Source: Citricoccus alkalitolerans (GTDB taxonomy: Bacteria > Actinomycetota > Actinomycetes > Actinomycetales > Micrococcaceae). From it: a stretch of DNA of 64,000 nucleotides. This document shows, piece by piece, positions 32,240 to 41,050 of this stretch. Both the position numbers and the translations under genes were made by a program. Positions within the stretch are counted from its first letter, which is position 1, and every line of letters starts with the position of its first letter. The DNA lies in assembly GCF_039528175.1 (NCBI RefSeq), contig NZ_BAAALH010000001.1:1240001-1304000 (forward strand), read 5' to 3'. The notes under the pieces were generated by a model that had not been told where the DNA came from, made no database searches, and worked only from the letters and a program-made list of their open reading frames with translations.

Positions 32240-33216
32240 TCATCCTTCACTACCTTCAATCTGCTGGGTGCCCCACCCTTCCTCGCGCCGCCACACGAAC
32301 CCGATGAAGCGTCCTCGGCCGGGGTCACGTCGATGCGAGAAGACCCGCGGATCCTCCCGCGTGCAGACCGGACTGCGGTGCACCGTGACGCCGAGCGATT
32401 CCAGCACGGCCTGGGCTCCGGCCGGCAGGTCCAGTGCCGGAGTCCCCCACACCGTCCTGGAGTGGGTGGCGGGGATCTGCGCGGTACCGTCCCGGCGCAT
32501 CTGCTCGGGAACCTCGTAGCACCGACCGCAGATGGCCGGCCCGATCCAGGCCTGGATGTCTCCCGGCTCGTGACCGGAGCCCTCGCGCCGCATCTTCTCC
32601 ACGGTGTTCTGCAGGATTCCGTCGAGTAGGCCCCGTCGGCCCGCATGCGCGACCGCTGTCGGGCCGCTCAGGGGGTCCACGCCCCCGGCCCCTCGCCCAG
32701 AGGCGTCGGGACGGCCGTCCCTGCCTCCCGCTGCCGGATACTCCACGGAGCGGCGGGATGCGAACACCACCGGCACGCAGTCCGCCACCATGATGGCCAG
32801 CGGATCCCGGCCGGTCGGACTGACGAGTGCGTCGGCCTCCTCCGCAACGGGCGACTCACCCCAGCCTCGGCCGGCCGCCGACACCACTCGCGCCGAGTGC
32901 ACCTGCGTCAGGTACTCCGTGCGTCCGGGAGGGACGCCCAAGGACACCTCGACTCCGCGGCGGGATGCCCGGACCCGCTCGCGGGAGTCCTCTGCGCCGC
33001 CGTCGCCACCTGCGGTGCTGGCGTCGCGCTGGCTGTCCTCGATGTCCGCTGCAGGCGTACCGCTGACATGAAAGGCGAGGTTGCCGGCGTCGACGCTGGT
33101 GAAGGCCACCTCCAGGCCGCGTCCGGGCCGGTCGCGGAACAGGAACGNNNNNNNNNNNNNNNNNNNNNNNCGGCCGGGGCCGTCATGGCCCCGGCCGGTC
33201 GCCGATGGTCGGTCAC
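32240..33216 (-). CDS. pgeF: Peptidoglycan editing factor / YfiH-type purine nucleoside phosphorylase, interrupted by a gap
   Basis: Member of the DUF152/laccase-domain family (YfiH/PgeF), which in various bacteria has purine nucleoside phosphorylase-like activity or prevents misincorporated residues in peptidoglycan precursors. Motifs include LTQVHSARVV with the active-site His, MVADCVPVVFA with the Cys, VAHAGRRGLLDGIL with the second His and IGPAICGRCYEVPEQM. The most likely start is GTG 33216, with GGAGG 5 nt upstream, 30 nt after ftsZ. The 23-N gap then puts the N-terminal piece out of frame with FLFRDRPGRGLEV beyond it; a gap length divisible by three would restore the frame. A poorly conserved Ser/Gly/Arg insertion lies around the SRRSVEYPAAGG region. 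Confidence 0.85.
33148..33170. other. Gap (23 N) inside pgeF
   Basis: Unknown bases near the 5' end of pgeF, flanked by GC-rich repeats of GGCC. The stated length breaks the reading frame, so it is probably wrong by one base or more. Confidence 0.95.
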
Positions 33217-33246
33217 GATGCCTCCGGCACGGTCGTCGCCAGCTGC

Positions 33247-34461
33247 CTACTTCAGGAAATCAGGGACATCGAGATCGTCACGGCCGGGACCGGACAGGTC
33301 CGGCTCGACGACAGTCGGCAGGTCCTGCTGGGCGGGCTCTGCCTTGTAGCCGGAGGTCTCGGGCTTCGGCGCGGCTTCCTGGGCAGCCGGGACGGGTTGG
33401 TTCGGGACGGGCTGGTTCGGTGCCTGCGCCGCACCGTTCTGGGCCGGCAACCCTGACTGCTGGCCCTGCGGCTTGGTACCGGTGTTGAAGCCGCCGGAGG
33501 GTGCGGAGGTGGCGTCGACCTGGTCGAAGCCGGCGGCGATGACGGTGATGCGCGCCTCGTCGCCCAGCGCGTCGTCGATGACTGCACCGAAGATGATGTT
33601 CGCCTCCGGGTGGGCGACCTCCTGGACCAGTCGGGCTGCTTCGTTGATCTCGAACAGGCCCAGATCGGAACCGCCCTGGATGGACAGCAGCACGCCATGG
33701 GCGCCGTCGATCGAGGCCTCCAGCAGCGGGGAGGCGATGGCCAGCTCGGCTGCCTTGACGGCACGGTCCTCGCCCTGCGCCGAACCGATGCCCATGAGGG
33801 CAGAGCCGGCGCCCTGCATGACGGACTTCACGTCAGCGAAGTCGAGGTTGATCAGGCCGGGAGTGGTGATCAGGTCCGTGATGCCCTGGACACCGGACAG
33901 CAGGACCTGGTCGGCGGACTTGAAGGCGTCCAGCACGGAGACGTTGCGGTCCGAGATGGACAGCAGCCGGTCATTCGGGATGACGATGAGGGTGTCGACC
34001 TCGTCCCGCAGTGCGTCGATCCCGCTTTCGGCCGACGTGGCTCGGCGGCGGCCCTCGAAGGTGAAGGGGCGGGTGACGACACCGATCGTCAGGGCACCGA
34101 GCGAGCGGGCGATGCGGGCGACCACGGGAGCACCACCGGTGCCGGTGCCGCCACCCTCGCCTGCGGTCACGAACACCATGTCCGCGCCGCGCAGGACCTC
34201 TTCGATCTCCTCGGCGTGGTCCTCGGCGGCCTGGCGGCCGACCTCGGGGTTGGCGCCGGCGCCGAGGCCACGGGTGAGCTCGCGACCCACGTCCAGCTTC
34301 ACGTCGGCATCACTCATGAGCAGCGCCTGGGCGTCCGTGTTGATGGCGATGAACTCCACGCCGCGGAGTCCGACGTCGATCATGCGGTTGACGGCGTTCA
34401 CGCCGGCGCCGCCGATGCCGACGACCTTGATGACGGCCAGGTAGTTCTGCGGTGCTGCCAC
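33247..34461 (-). CDS. ftsZ: Cell division protein FtsZ
   Basis: Tubulin-like GTPase that forms the division ring. The GTPase domain has VVGIGGAGVNAVNRMID, INTDAQALL, the tubulin signature GGGTGTG (about residues 103-109), and IPNDRLLSI. A flexible Gln/Pro/Ala-rich linker (about 315-390) repeats NQPVP and ends with the conserved C-terminal peptide DDLDVPDFLK that binds SepF and FtsW. GTG at 34461 with AGGGA gives 404 residues; the 26-codon upstream extension lacks similarity. It is preceded by an AT-rich promoter island and followed by pgeF. Confidence 0.97.
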   Translation of the reverse strand: MAAPQNYLAVIKVVGIGGAGVNAVNRMIDVGLRGVEFIAINTDAQALLMSDADVKLDVGRELTRGLGAGANPEVGRQAAEDHAEEIEEVLRGADMVFVTAGEGGGTGTGGAPVVARIARSLGALTIGVVTRPFTFEGRRRATSAESGIDALRDEVDTLIVIPNDRLLSISDRNVSVLDAFKSADQVLLSGVQGITDLITTPGLINLDFADVKSVMQGAGSALMGIGSAQGEDRAVKAAELAIASPLLEASIDGAHGVLLSIQGGSDLGLFEINEAARLVQEVAHPEANIIFGAVIDDALGDEARITVIAAGFDQVDATSAPSGGFNTGTKPQGQQSGLPAQNGAAQAPNQPVPNQPVPAAQEAAPKPETSGYKAEPAQQDLPTVVEPDLSGPGRDDLDVPDFLK

Positions 34462-34540
34462 GGTATTTGTCCCTTGCTCGGTGTCTGTCTGTCTTGGTAC
34501 CCGGTGGTGACGGTGACGCCCAGCGCCCGTCCCGGCCACT

Positions 34541-34605
34541 CAGGTTGGCTTAACGTTCAGGTTGAAGGTTATTGTTATGTCAACCTGTCTTCTGGTTGAA
34601 ACGTT
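34541..34605 (-). promoter_or_regulatory. AT-rich ftsZ promoter region with repeated AGGTTG/CAACCT
   Basis: Within a GC-rich genome this stretch is strikingly AT-rich. On the minus strand it has a perfect -35 TTGACA (34583-34578) followed by TAACAATAACC. AGGTTG occurs at 34542 and 34559 and its complement CAACCT at 34581, with a further GGTTG at 34594. The -10 is uncertain. A leader of about 100 nt separates it from ftsZ. The 266-nt ftsZ-ftsQ interval holds no gene. Confidence 0.5.
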
Positions 34606-34727
34606 ATGGTGCTGGCGGCGTTCGTGCAAAGACCCGCCACCGGTGTGTCGCCATGGTGTCCGCACCTGGCACTGATGTGCGGCCCTGCGTCCGCGTCGGC
34701 GACCGTGCACGCCCGGGCCACCGGACC

Positions 34728-35552
34728 TCACCGGGTCACCGGCCGGTCCGGCGTGGAGACGTCGAACTCCTGGATCGGTGCCTCCTCGTTCCCGGGAACG
34801 TTCAAGAGGGCCTCGAGGACCTGGGCCTTCCGGGCCCCCTTGTCCGCGTTGCCCCAGAGAACCGTTCTGCCGTCCGTCAGCTGGAGGGTGACGGAGTCCA
34901 CGGTCTCCGCAGTGGCGGACTCCATGCGTGTGCGGATCGGCTCGGGCAGCGTGCCCAGGACCGAGGTGATCGCGTCGAAGACCTCGGGATCGCTCACATC
35001 CTCCGCACTGGACACGCTGGGCAGCCGATAGGTGGAGGCCCGCTCTTCGGACAGGGTGGCCAGGGCCTCCCCATGCTCCGAGTACAGGACGTGGCCCTCC
35101 CCCTCCGGGACCATGGCCACCGGTTGGTGCTCCACGATCTCCACCGACAACGAGTTGGGGGGCTCGGCATGGACCCGGACCGTGTCCACGGCCGGTTCCC
35201 CGGCCACGAGGTCCTCAACGGTCCGCTGGCCGACCTGCGGCAACGGCACTCCGATGACCGGCTCCAGCAATTCCTCTGCATGGCTCCGCTCCAGCAGGTC
35301 CGTCCCCGTGACCTTGAGCTGCTGGATGGCCAGCACCGGAGAGAAATACAGCACCGCCCCGAGGATGCCCAACAGCACCAGGGCACCGGCCCCGCCGAGC
35401 AACCACAACCGGCGGTGCCGCCTGCGGACCTGTCCCTCCGTTTCCGGGAACTCGACCACATTGTCCGCAGGTCGGACGGTGTCCTCGGAAACAGAAGAAT
35501 CGGAAGAAGCCGACGAGCCCGCCCCGTTGCCTGTGGTCCGCTCGTCTGTCAC
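34728..35552 (-). CDS. ftsQ: Cell division protein FtsQ
   Basis: Bitopic septal protein linking early and late division proteins. A cytoplasmic N-terminal tail (about 1-48, Ser/Glu-rich then RRRHRR) precedes one membrane helix (LWLLGGAGALVLLGILGAVL), the POTRA domain from IQQLKVTGTDLLERSHAEEL and the beta domain through ALLNVPGNEEAPIQEFDVST. Length is 274 residues. GTG at 35552 overlaps the murC stop (GTGA). It is the last gene before the ftsZ promoter region, so the murE-to-ftsQ run may be one translationally coupled unit. Confidence 0.93.
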   Translation of the reverse strand: MTDERTTGNGAGSSASSDSSVSEDTVRPADNVVEFPETEGQVRRRHRRLWLLGGAGALVLLGILGAVLYFSPVLAIQQLKVTGTDLLERSHAEELLEPVIGVPLPQVGQRTVEDLVAGEPAVDTVRVHAEPPNSLSVEIVEHQPVAMVPEGEGHVLYSEHGEALATLSEERASTYRLPSVSSAEDVSDPEVFDAITSVLGTLPEPIRTRMESATAETVDSVTLQLTDGRTVLWGNADKGARKAQVLEALLNVPGNEEAPIQEFDVSTPDRPVTR

Positions 35553-37039
35553 GCGCGTCCCGCCTGCTCTGTCAGGGCCGCCAGCACCGCACCGCCCTGA
35601 GCCGTGACGTCCCCTGCTCCCATGGTGAGGATGACGTCACCGGGCTGGGCTTCGGACACCAGGGAGGCGACGGCGGCTCGCGCGTCCACGGGCACGGTCG
35701 TCGACCCTGGCAGTGCGGTGCGGACGCGGCGGGCGATCAGCGAGGAGTCGACCCCCTCGATCGGTTCCTCCCGCGCCGGGTAAACCGGCAGCACGCGGAC
35801 CCCGTCCGCCGCCGAGAGCGCCGCGGCGAAGCCCTCCGCGAAGTCGCGGGTGCGCGAGAACAGGTGGGGCTGGAAGAGCACGTGGACTCGGCCGCGGCCG
35901 GCCACGGTCCGTCCGGCGGCGATGGCGGCCGCCACCTCGGTCGGATGGTGGGCGTAGTCGTCGAAGACCCGCACTCCGGCGGCCTCCCCGCGGAACTCGA
36001 AGCGGCGTGCCGTGCCCCGGAAGGCCTCGAGCCCGCGTGCCGCGGCACCGACGTCGAGGCCGGCGTGCCGTGCGGACAGGAGTACCGCTGCCGCGTTGAG
36101 CGCGTTGTGCCGCCCGGGGACGGCCAAGGTCAGGGCCGTCGTCTGTCCATCCGCCCACCGGTAAGTGAGCCGCTGTCCGGTGCCACCGGACAGTTCAGCC
36201 AGCTCACTGTTCACCAGCACGAGGTCGTCGGCCCGAGCGGGGTCCGATCCATAGGTGACCACTCTGGGCGCCGGACGGCCGTCGACGGCTTCGGTGCGTG
36301 CCCACTCTGCGGCCTCGCGTGCGCCGGTATCGTCGGCGCAGGCCACCAGGACGCCCTCGAGTGGCAGGAGCCGGATGAAATCCCGGAACACCTCGGTGAC
36401 GGCCTCCTCCGAGCCGTAGAAGTCGAGGTGGTCGGCCTCCACATTGGTGAGGATGGCGATCTCCGGGCGGTAATTCAGCAGGGTGCCGTCCGATTCGTCG
36501 GCCTCGGCGATGAACCACTCGCCCCCGCCGGCCGCGGCATTGGTTCCCAGCCCGGCCACGGCGGCCCCGACCGCGAAGGTGGGATCGGCGCCGGCGTCGG
36601 AGAAGGCCATGGCAGCCATGGAGGACGTGGTGGTCTTTCCGTGGGTGCCGGCCACGGCAAGGACCCGGTGACCGGACATGGCCGCGGCCAAACCCTCGGA
36701 GCGGTGGAGCACGGGGATCCCGCGATCCACGGCGGCGTCATACTCGGGATTGCCCGGACCGGCGATGGATGAGGCGATGACGGTGCCCACCACTCCCCCG
36801 CCGTCCTGGGCGAGGCGGTCGAAGTGCAACGCGTCGTAGCCGACGAAGACGGTTGCTCCGGCCGTTTCCAATTCCCGCATGACCGGGAGGTCCTTGGCGT
36901 CCGTTCCGGAGATCTCGACGCCGAGTTGCTGCATGATCCGGGCAATGCCGGAGACGCCGACCCCGCCGAGGCCGAGGAAGTGGACCCGCCCCAGATCGGT
37001 CAGGGTTGGGGACATCGATGGGGCTGACGGGGGGTTCAC
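35549..37039 (-). CDS. murC: UDP-N-acetylmuramate-L-alanine ligase
   Basis: Adds the first amino acid, L-alanine, to UDP-MurNAc. Mur ligase motifs are VHFLGLGGVGVSGIARIM (UDP-binding), VAGTHGKTTTSSMAAMAF (P loop), EADESDGTLLNYRPEIA, NVEADHLDFYG, GRHNALNAAAVL and FDDYAHHPTEVAA. Length is 496 residues. GTG at 37039 overlaps the murG stop by 4 nt. It is cytosolic and feeds MurD and MurE products into the same cluster. Confidence 0.96.
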   Translation of the reverse strand: MNPPSAPSMSPTLTDLGRVHFLGLGGVGVSGIARIMQQLGVEISGTDAKDLPVMRELETAGATVFVGYDALHFDRLAQDGGGVVGTVIASSIAGPGNPEYDAAVDRGIPVLHRSEGLAAAMSGHRVLAVAGTHGKTTTSSMAAMAFSDAGADPTFAVGAAVAGLGTNAAAGGGEWFIAEADESDGTLLNYRPEIAILTNVEADHLDFYGSEEAVTEVFRDFIRLLPLEGVLVACADDTGAREAAEWARTEAVDGRPAPRVVTYGSDPARADDLVLVNSELAELSGGTGQRLTYRWADGQTTALTLAVPGRHNALNAAAVLLSARHAGLDVGAAARGLEAFRGTARRFEFRGEAAGVRVFDDYAHHPTEVAAAIAAGRTVAGRGRVHVLFQPHLFSRTRDFAEGFAAALSAADGVRVLPVYPAREEPIEGVDSSLIARRVRTALPGSTTVPVDARAAVASLVSEAQPGDVILTMGAGDVTAQGGAVLAALTEQAGRA

Positions 37040-38226
37040 GAGGCGTCTCCCGGGTGGTTGCTGGAGGAGGAAGAAGATGACGAAGAGGCCACGCCGGCGG
37101 CCCGCAGGACGAGCCTCGCCATGGTGCTGTCGGCATCCCGGATTCCCTGGGCCTGGGCTGCGGCGGACATGGCGGCCAGCCGCGCGGGGTCCTGGGCGAG
37201 CGGGAGGAGCTCGCGCCGGACCCAGTCGGCGGTGAACGCCTCATCCCGGACCATCAGGGCTCCGCCAGCCGCCACGAGTCCGCGGGCGTTGAGGGCCTGC
37301 TCCCCGTTGCCGATGGGCAGGGGGACAAGGACGGCGGGCAGTCCCACGGCGGCGAGTTCGTGCACGGTGCCCGAGCCGGCCCGCGCCACGATGAGGTCCG
37401 CGGCCGCGTAGGCCTGTTCCATCCCGTCGAGATACTCACGCTGGTGGTAGCCCTCAGCGGTGACCGGGGTGCCGTCCTCGTTCAGGACCTGCTTGTCCCG
37501 CCCAGTGAGATGGAGCACCTGGAGCCCGGCGGCGGAGAGGTCCGGCAGCGCGGCGGCAATCGTCCGGTTGACGTTGAGGGCGCCGGAGGAGCCCCCGGTC
37601 ACCACCACGGTGGCGAGCTCGGGGTCCAGGCCGAGGGCGCGCCTCGCCGGTGCCCGTGACGCGTCCCGGTCCAGCGTGGAGATCTCCCGGCGCATGGGCA
37701 TGCCGACGCACAGGGCCCGCGGCAGGACGGTCTCCGGGAAGGCCGTGGCCACGACGGCGGCCTTGCGGGCACCGACCTTGTTCGCCAGCCCGGCGCGGAC
37801 ATTGGCCTCGTGGATGACCAGCGGCACGCCTCGGCGGGCCGCGGCCAGGTAGACGGGGGTGGAGACATAACCGCCCACCCCGACCACCACGTCCGCACGG
37901 CGGCGGTCCAGGATCTCTCCGGCCTGGGTGACGGCCCGACGAAGCCGAACGGGCAACCGCACGAGATCCATGGTGGGACGGCGGGGCAACGGCACCCGCT
38001 CGATGGTGTCCAACTCGTAGCCGGCACCCGGGACGAGCCTGGTCTCCAGGCCCGAGGTCGTGCCGACCATGGTGCAGTGGATGCCGGGACTTCCGGCATG
38101 ACCGGCCAGCGTGACGCCCGCCCCGGCGATGTGTGCCGCCTCGAGGGCACGCGCGATCGCCAGCATGGGGCTGACGTGCCCGGCGGTCCCACCGCCGGCC
38201 AGGACGACGCGGAGCGGTTCGGTCAT
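37036..38226 (-). CDS. murG: Lipid II synthase (undecaprenyl-PP-MurNAc-pentapeptide GlcNAc transferase)
   Basis: Adds GlcNAc to lipid I to give lipid II on the inner face of the membrane. Signatures are VVLAGGGTAGHVSPMLAIA, VVGVGGYVSTPVYLAAARRG, VIHEANVRAGLANK, VTGGSSGALNVN, LIVARAGSGTVHELAAVGLP and PIGNGEQALNA. Length is 396 residues. The C terminus ends with a run of nine serines encoded by mixed codons before NHPGDAS, not typical of the family. ATG at 38226 overlaps the ftsW stop (ATGA). Confidence 0.95.
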   Translation of the reverse strand: MTEPLRVVLAGGGTAGHVSPMLAIARALEAAHIAGAGVTLAGHAGSPGIHCTMVGTTSGLETRLVPGAGYELDTIERVPLPRRPTMDLVRLPVRLRRAVTQAGEILDRRRADVVVGVGGYVSTPVYLAAARRGVPLVIHEANVRAGLANKVGARKAAVVATAFPETVLPRALCVGMPMRREISTLDRDASRAPARRALGLDPELATVVVTGGSSGALNVNRTIAAALPDLSAAGLQVLHLTGRDKQVLNEDGTPVTAEGYHQREYLDGMEQAYAAADLIVARAGSGTVHELAAVGLPAVLVPLPIGNGEQALNARGLVAAGGALMVRDEAFTADWVRRELLPLAQDPARLAAMSAAAQAQGIRDADSTMARLVLRAAGVASSSSSSSSSNHPGDAS

Positions 38227-39494
38227 GATCGGGCCTTCTTCCAGGCGCGGGCGGCGCCAGCAGGGTGGATGGGCGGTCCGGAGGTTCCGGAGGCGGCGGT
38301 TGTTGCGGTGTTGGCGGCACGTCCTACCGCTGCCTCCTCCTCCTGGCGCTGTTCGCGGGCGAATGCGAGGACCACGCCGATGCCGGCCAGGACGAAGGTC
38401 AGCGCCGAACCACCGTAGGAGATGAAGGGCAGCGGGACACCGATCACTGGCAGCAGGCCGGTGACCATGGCGATGTTGATGAAGGCCTGGCCGATGATCC
38501 AGATGAGGATGCCGCCGGTGCAGATCTTGACGAAGAGGGAGTCCGAACGGCGCGCCACCCGGAACAGGCCGATGGCCAGGCCGGCGAACAAGCCGATGAC
38601 GAGCAGGGTCCCGGCCAATCCGAGTTCCTCGCCGAGGATGGTGAAGATGAAGTCGTTCTCCGCTTCCGGGATGTAGCTCCACTTCTGGCGGGACTGGCCC
38701 AGGCCGACCCCCCACCAGCCGCCGGAGGCCAGGGCGTACATGCCGTGGTCCGGCTGGTAGCAGGGTTCTGTGGGGAACTCGCAGTTGCCCATCCATGCCT
38801 GGATGCGCACGGCACGGTTGGCCGAGGTCAGCGCCATGATCCCGGCCCCCAGAGCACCGATCCCACCGGCGATGAGGAAGTAGCGTAGCCGGGCTCCGGC
38901 CAAGAACAGCACGGCTGCCAGGATCATCATGATCACCATGGCCGTGCCGAGGTCGCGCCCGACCATGATCAGGCCGAGCAGGATGGCACCCACCGGGAAG
39001 ATCACGGGGACGATGGAATGCTTGAGCTGTCCGATCAGCTTGGCCTTGCGCTCGAGGACCACCGCCGCCCACAGGGCCAGGGCCAGCTTGGCGGCCTCGG
39101 ACGGCTGAGCCGTGAACGAGCCGATCTTCAGCCAATTCTGGTTGCCGTTGACCTCGTGGCCGAGAGGTGTCAGCACCAGGGCGAGCAGGAAGATCGCCAG
39201 CAGGATGGCTGGCCAGGCCAAGGAGCGCAGGCGGTTGGTGCCCAGCCGCGAGAGGACGAACAGGACGGCGAAGCCGACGACGGCGAACATCGCCTGCCGG
39301 ATGAACAGGTCATACGATCCCGAGGATTCCCCGATGTTCTCGACCGATGAGGACGAGAGCACCATCACCAGGCCGATGACAGTCAAGGCCGCTGCGCAAC
39401 CCAGGATCAGGAAATACGAGGTGCGGCTGGAGCCCTGGCCTTCGAGGAATCCCCGGGCCCGACGCCACAGGGGCCGGTGGGGTGTGGTCACCAT
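38223..39494 (-). CDS. ftsW: Septal peptidoglycan polymerase FtsW (SEDS family)
   Basis: Polytopic SEDS glycosyltransferase that polymerises lipid II at the septum with the transpeptidase FtsI. About ten membrane segments are visible. Motifs include VLSSSSVENIGESSGSYDLF, FTAQPSEAAKLALALW, GRDLGTAMVIM, the large extracellular loop with YQPDHGMYALASGGWWGVGL and ENDFIFTILGEELGL, and GVPLPFISYGGSALT. Two cysteines in that loop (NCEFPTEPCYQ) could form a disulfide, seen in other actinobacteria. Length is 423 residues. ATG at 39494 has AAGGAG upstream, 11 nt after murD. Confidence 0.94.
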   Translation of the reverse strand: MVTTPHRPLWRRARGFLEGQGSSRTSYFLILGCAAALTVIGLVMVLSSSSVENIGESSGSYDLFIRQAMFAVVGFAVLFVLSRLGTNRLRSLAWPAILLAIFLLALVLTPLGHEVNGNQNWLKIGSFTAQPSEAAKLALALWAAVVLERKAKLIGQLKHSIVPVIFPVGAILLGLIMVGRDLGTAMVIMMILAAVLFLAGARLRYFLIAGGIGALGAGIMALTSANRAVRIQAWMGNCEFPTEPCYQPDHGMYALASGGWWGVGLGQSRQKWSYIPEAENDFIFTILGEELGLAGTLLVIGLFAGLAIGLFRVARRSDSLFVKICTGGILIWIIGQAFINIAMVTGLLPVIGVPLPFISYGGSALTFVLAGIGVVLAFAREQRQEEEAAVGRAANTATTAASGTSGPPIHPAGAARAWKKARS

Positions 39495-39505
39495 GCAAGG
39501 GCTCC

Positions 39506-41050
39506 TTAGCTGCCCAGCCCCTTGGCTTCCATGAGGCGGGCGACGGCATCGATAAAGGCGTTTCCTCGGTCTGCGTAGGATTCGAATTGGTCCATGGACG
39601 CCGCTGCCGGCGCCATCAAGACGACATCCCCGGGCCGGGCCACCGCATTGGCTTCACGGACCGCTGCGACCATGGCCTGATGGCCGTCCGAGGGGCCTGT
39701 TCCAGTGTCCCGCACGGCAGTGGAGAGAACCGGGATGTCCGGCGCGTGTCGCCGCAACGCCCCGGCGAGTTCGCCGGGATCGGCGCCGATGAGCACGACG
39801 GCGCGAAGCCGGCCGACATGGCGGGTGACGAGCTCGTCATAGCTCACACCCTTGGGCAGGCCGCCGGCGATCCACACCACGTCCGTGAACGCCGCCAATG
39901 ACGCATCGGCAGCATGCGGGTTGGTGGCCTTGGAGTCGTTGATCCACAGCACGTCATCGGCCTGGGCCACCAGCTGGATCCGGTGGTCGCCCGGCCGGTA
40001 GGCACGCAGCCCGTCGCGGACCGCCTCGGGTGGCACCCCGATGGCGCGGACCAGCCCGGCCGCCGCCAGGGCATTGGCGACCTGGTGCTGGGGGGCGATC
40101 GGACCGAGGTCCTGCAGCTCGCCGAGCTCCAGGGCCTGGTTGGCCCGGTCCGCCAAGAAGGCGCGGTCCACGAGGAGCCCGTCGACCACGCCGAGCATGG
40201 ACCGCCCCGGGGTGTCGGTGGTGAAGGAGATGGCCCGGCAGCCCTCCTGGACGTCCGCCTCCTCGACCATGCGCATGGTCATCGGCTGCTCCTCGTTGAA
40301 GAGGCAGGCGAGGCGGGTGTGCTCGTAGATCTTGGCCTTGTCCGCACAGTAGGCCTCGAAGGAGCCGTGCCAGTCGACATGGTCCTCGGCGAGGTTGAGC
40401 ACCGCTGAGGCCGCGGGCTCGATGTGGTGGGTCCAGTGCAGCTGGAAGCTGGAGAGTTCCACGGCGATGGTGTCCCAGCCCTCGGGATCACGGATCGCGT
40501 CCAGGATGGGCGTGCCGACGTTGCCGCACGCGATGGCCCGTTGGCCGGCGGCCAGCAGCATGGACTCGACCATGCCGACCGTGGTCGTCTTGCCGTTGGT
40601 GCCGGTGACCACCAGCCAGTCCGCGGTCTTGCGTCCGGCCCGTTCGCGGACCCGCCAGGCCAACTCGACGTCTCCCCAGATGGGGACGCCCGCCGCGGCG
40701 GCGGCCGCCAGGAGGGGTTGGTCGGGCCGCCACCCCGGGGAGGTGACAACGAGTTCGGGGGCCAGCCCGCCGACGTCGGGCAGCACGGCAGTGTGCCGCT
40801 CCCCCAGTAGCACGTCCTGGACGCCGACGATCAGGAGGGTGTCCGCCTTGGCCCGGTGCTCGGGGCTCTCCTGGCCGTCGACGACCACCACATGGGCGCC
40901 GAGGTCGGCCAGGGTGTCCGCCGCGGCGAAGCCGGACAGGCCCAGTCCGGTGACGACGACCCGCAGGCCCGTCCAGTCGGCATCCCAGCTGGTGAGCGCC
41001 GCCAGACGGGCAGAGGGGTCGGAGCGGCTCTCGGGAATCTCGGAAGTCAC
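39506..41050 (-). CDS. murD: UDP-N-acetylmuramoyl-L-alanine-D-glutamate ligase
   Basis: Adds D-glutamate to UDP-MurNAc-L-Ala. Motifs: VVVTGLGLSGFAAADTLADL, VVTSPGWRPDQPLLAAA, VVTGTNGKTTTVGMVESMLL (P loop), VELSSFQLHW, NLAEDHVDWHGSFEAY, GDHRIQLV and INDSKATNPHAADASLAAF. Length is 514 residues. GTG at 41050 overlaps the mraY stop (GTGA). The open frame continues through mraY, but that is a shadow. Confidence 0.95.
   Translation of the reverse strand: MTSEIPESRSDPSARLAALTSWDADWTGLRVVVTGLGLSGFAAADTLADLGAHVVVVDGQESPEHRAKADTLLIVGVQDVLLGERHTAVLPDVGGLAPELVVTSPGWRPDQPLLAAAAAAGVPIWGDVELAWRVRERAGRKTADWLVVTGTNGKTTTVGMVESMLLAAGQRAIACGNVGTPILDAIRDPEGWDTIAVELSSFQLHWTHHIEPAASAVLNLAEDHVDWHGSFEAYCADKAKIYEHTRLACLFNEEQPMTMRMVEEADVQEGCRAISFTTDTPGRSMLGVVDGLLVDRAFLADRANQALELGELQDLGPIAPQHQVANALAAAGLVRAIGVPPEAVRDGLRAYRPGDHRIQLVAQADDVLWINDSKATNPHAADASLAAFTDVVWIAGGLPKGVSYDELVTRHVGRLRAVVLIGADPGELAGALRRHAPDIPVLSTAVRDTGTGPSDGHQAMVAAVREANAVARPGDVVLMAPAAASMDQFESYADRGNAFIDAVARLMEAKGLGS

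Noticed and set aside
32154..33170. Disrupted yggS-like and pgeF genes as pseudogenes
   Set aside because: The only interruptions are runs of N. The yggS-like frame is kept, and the pgeF frame is restored by a small change in gap length.
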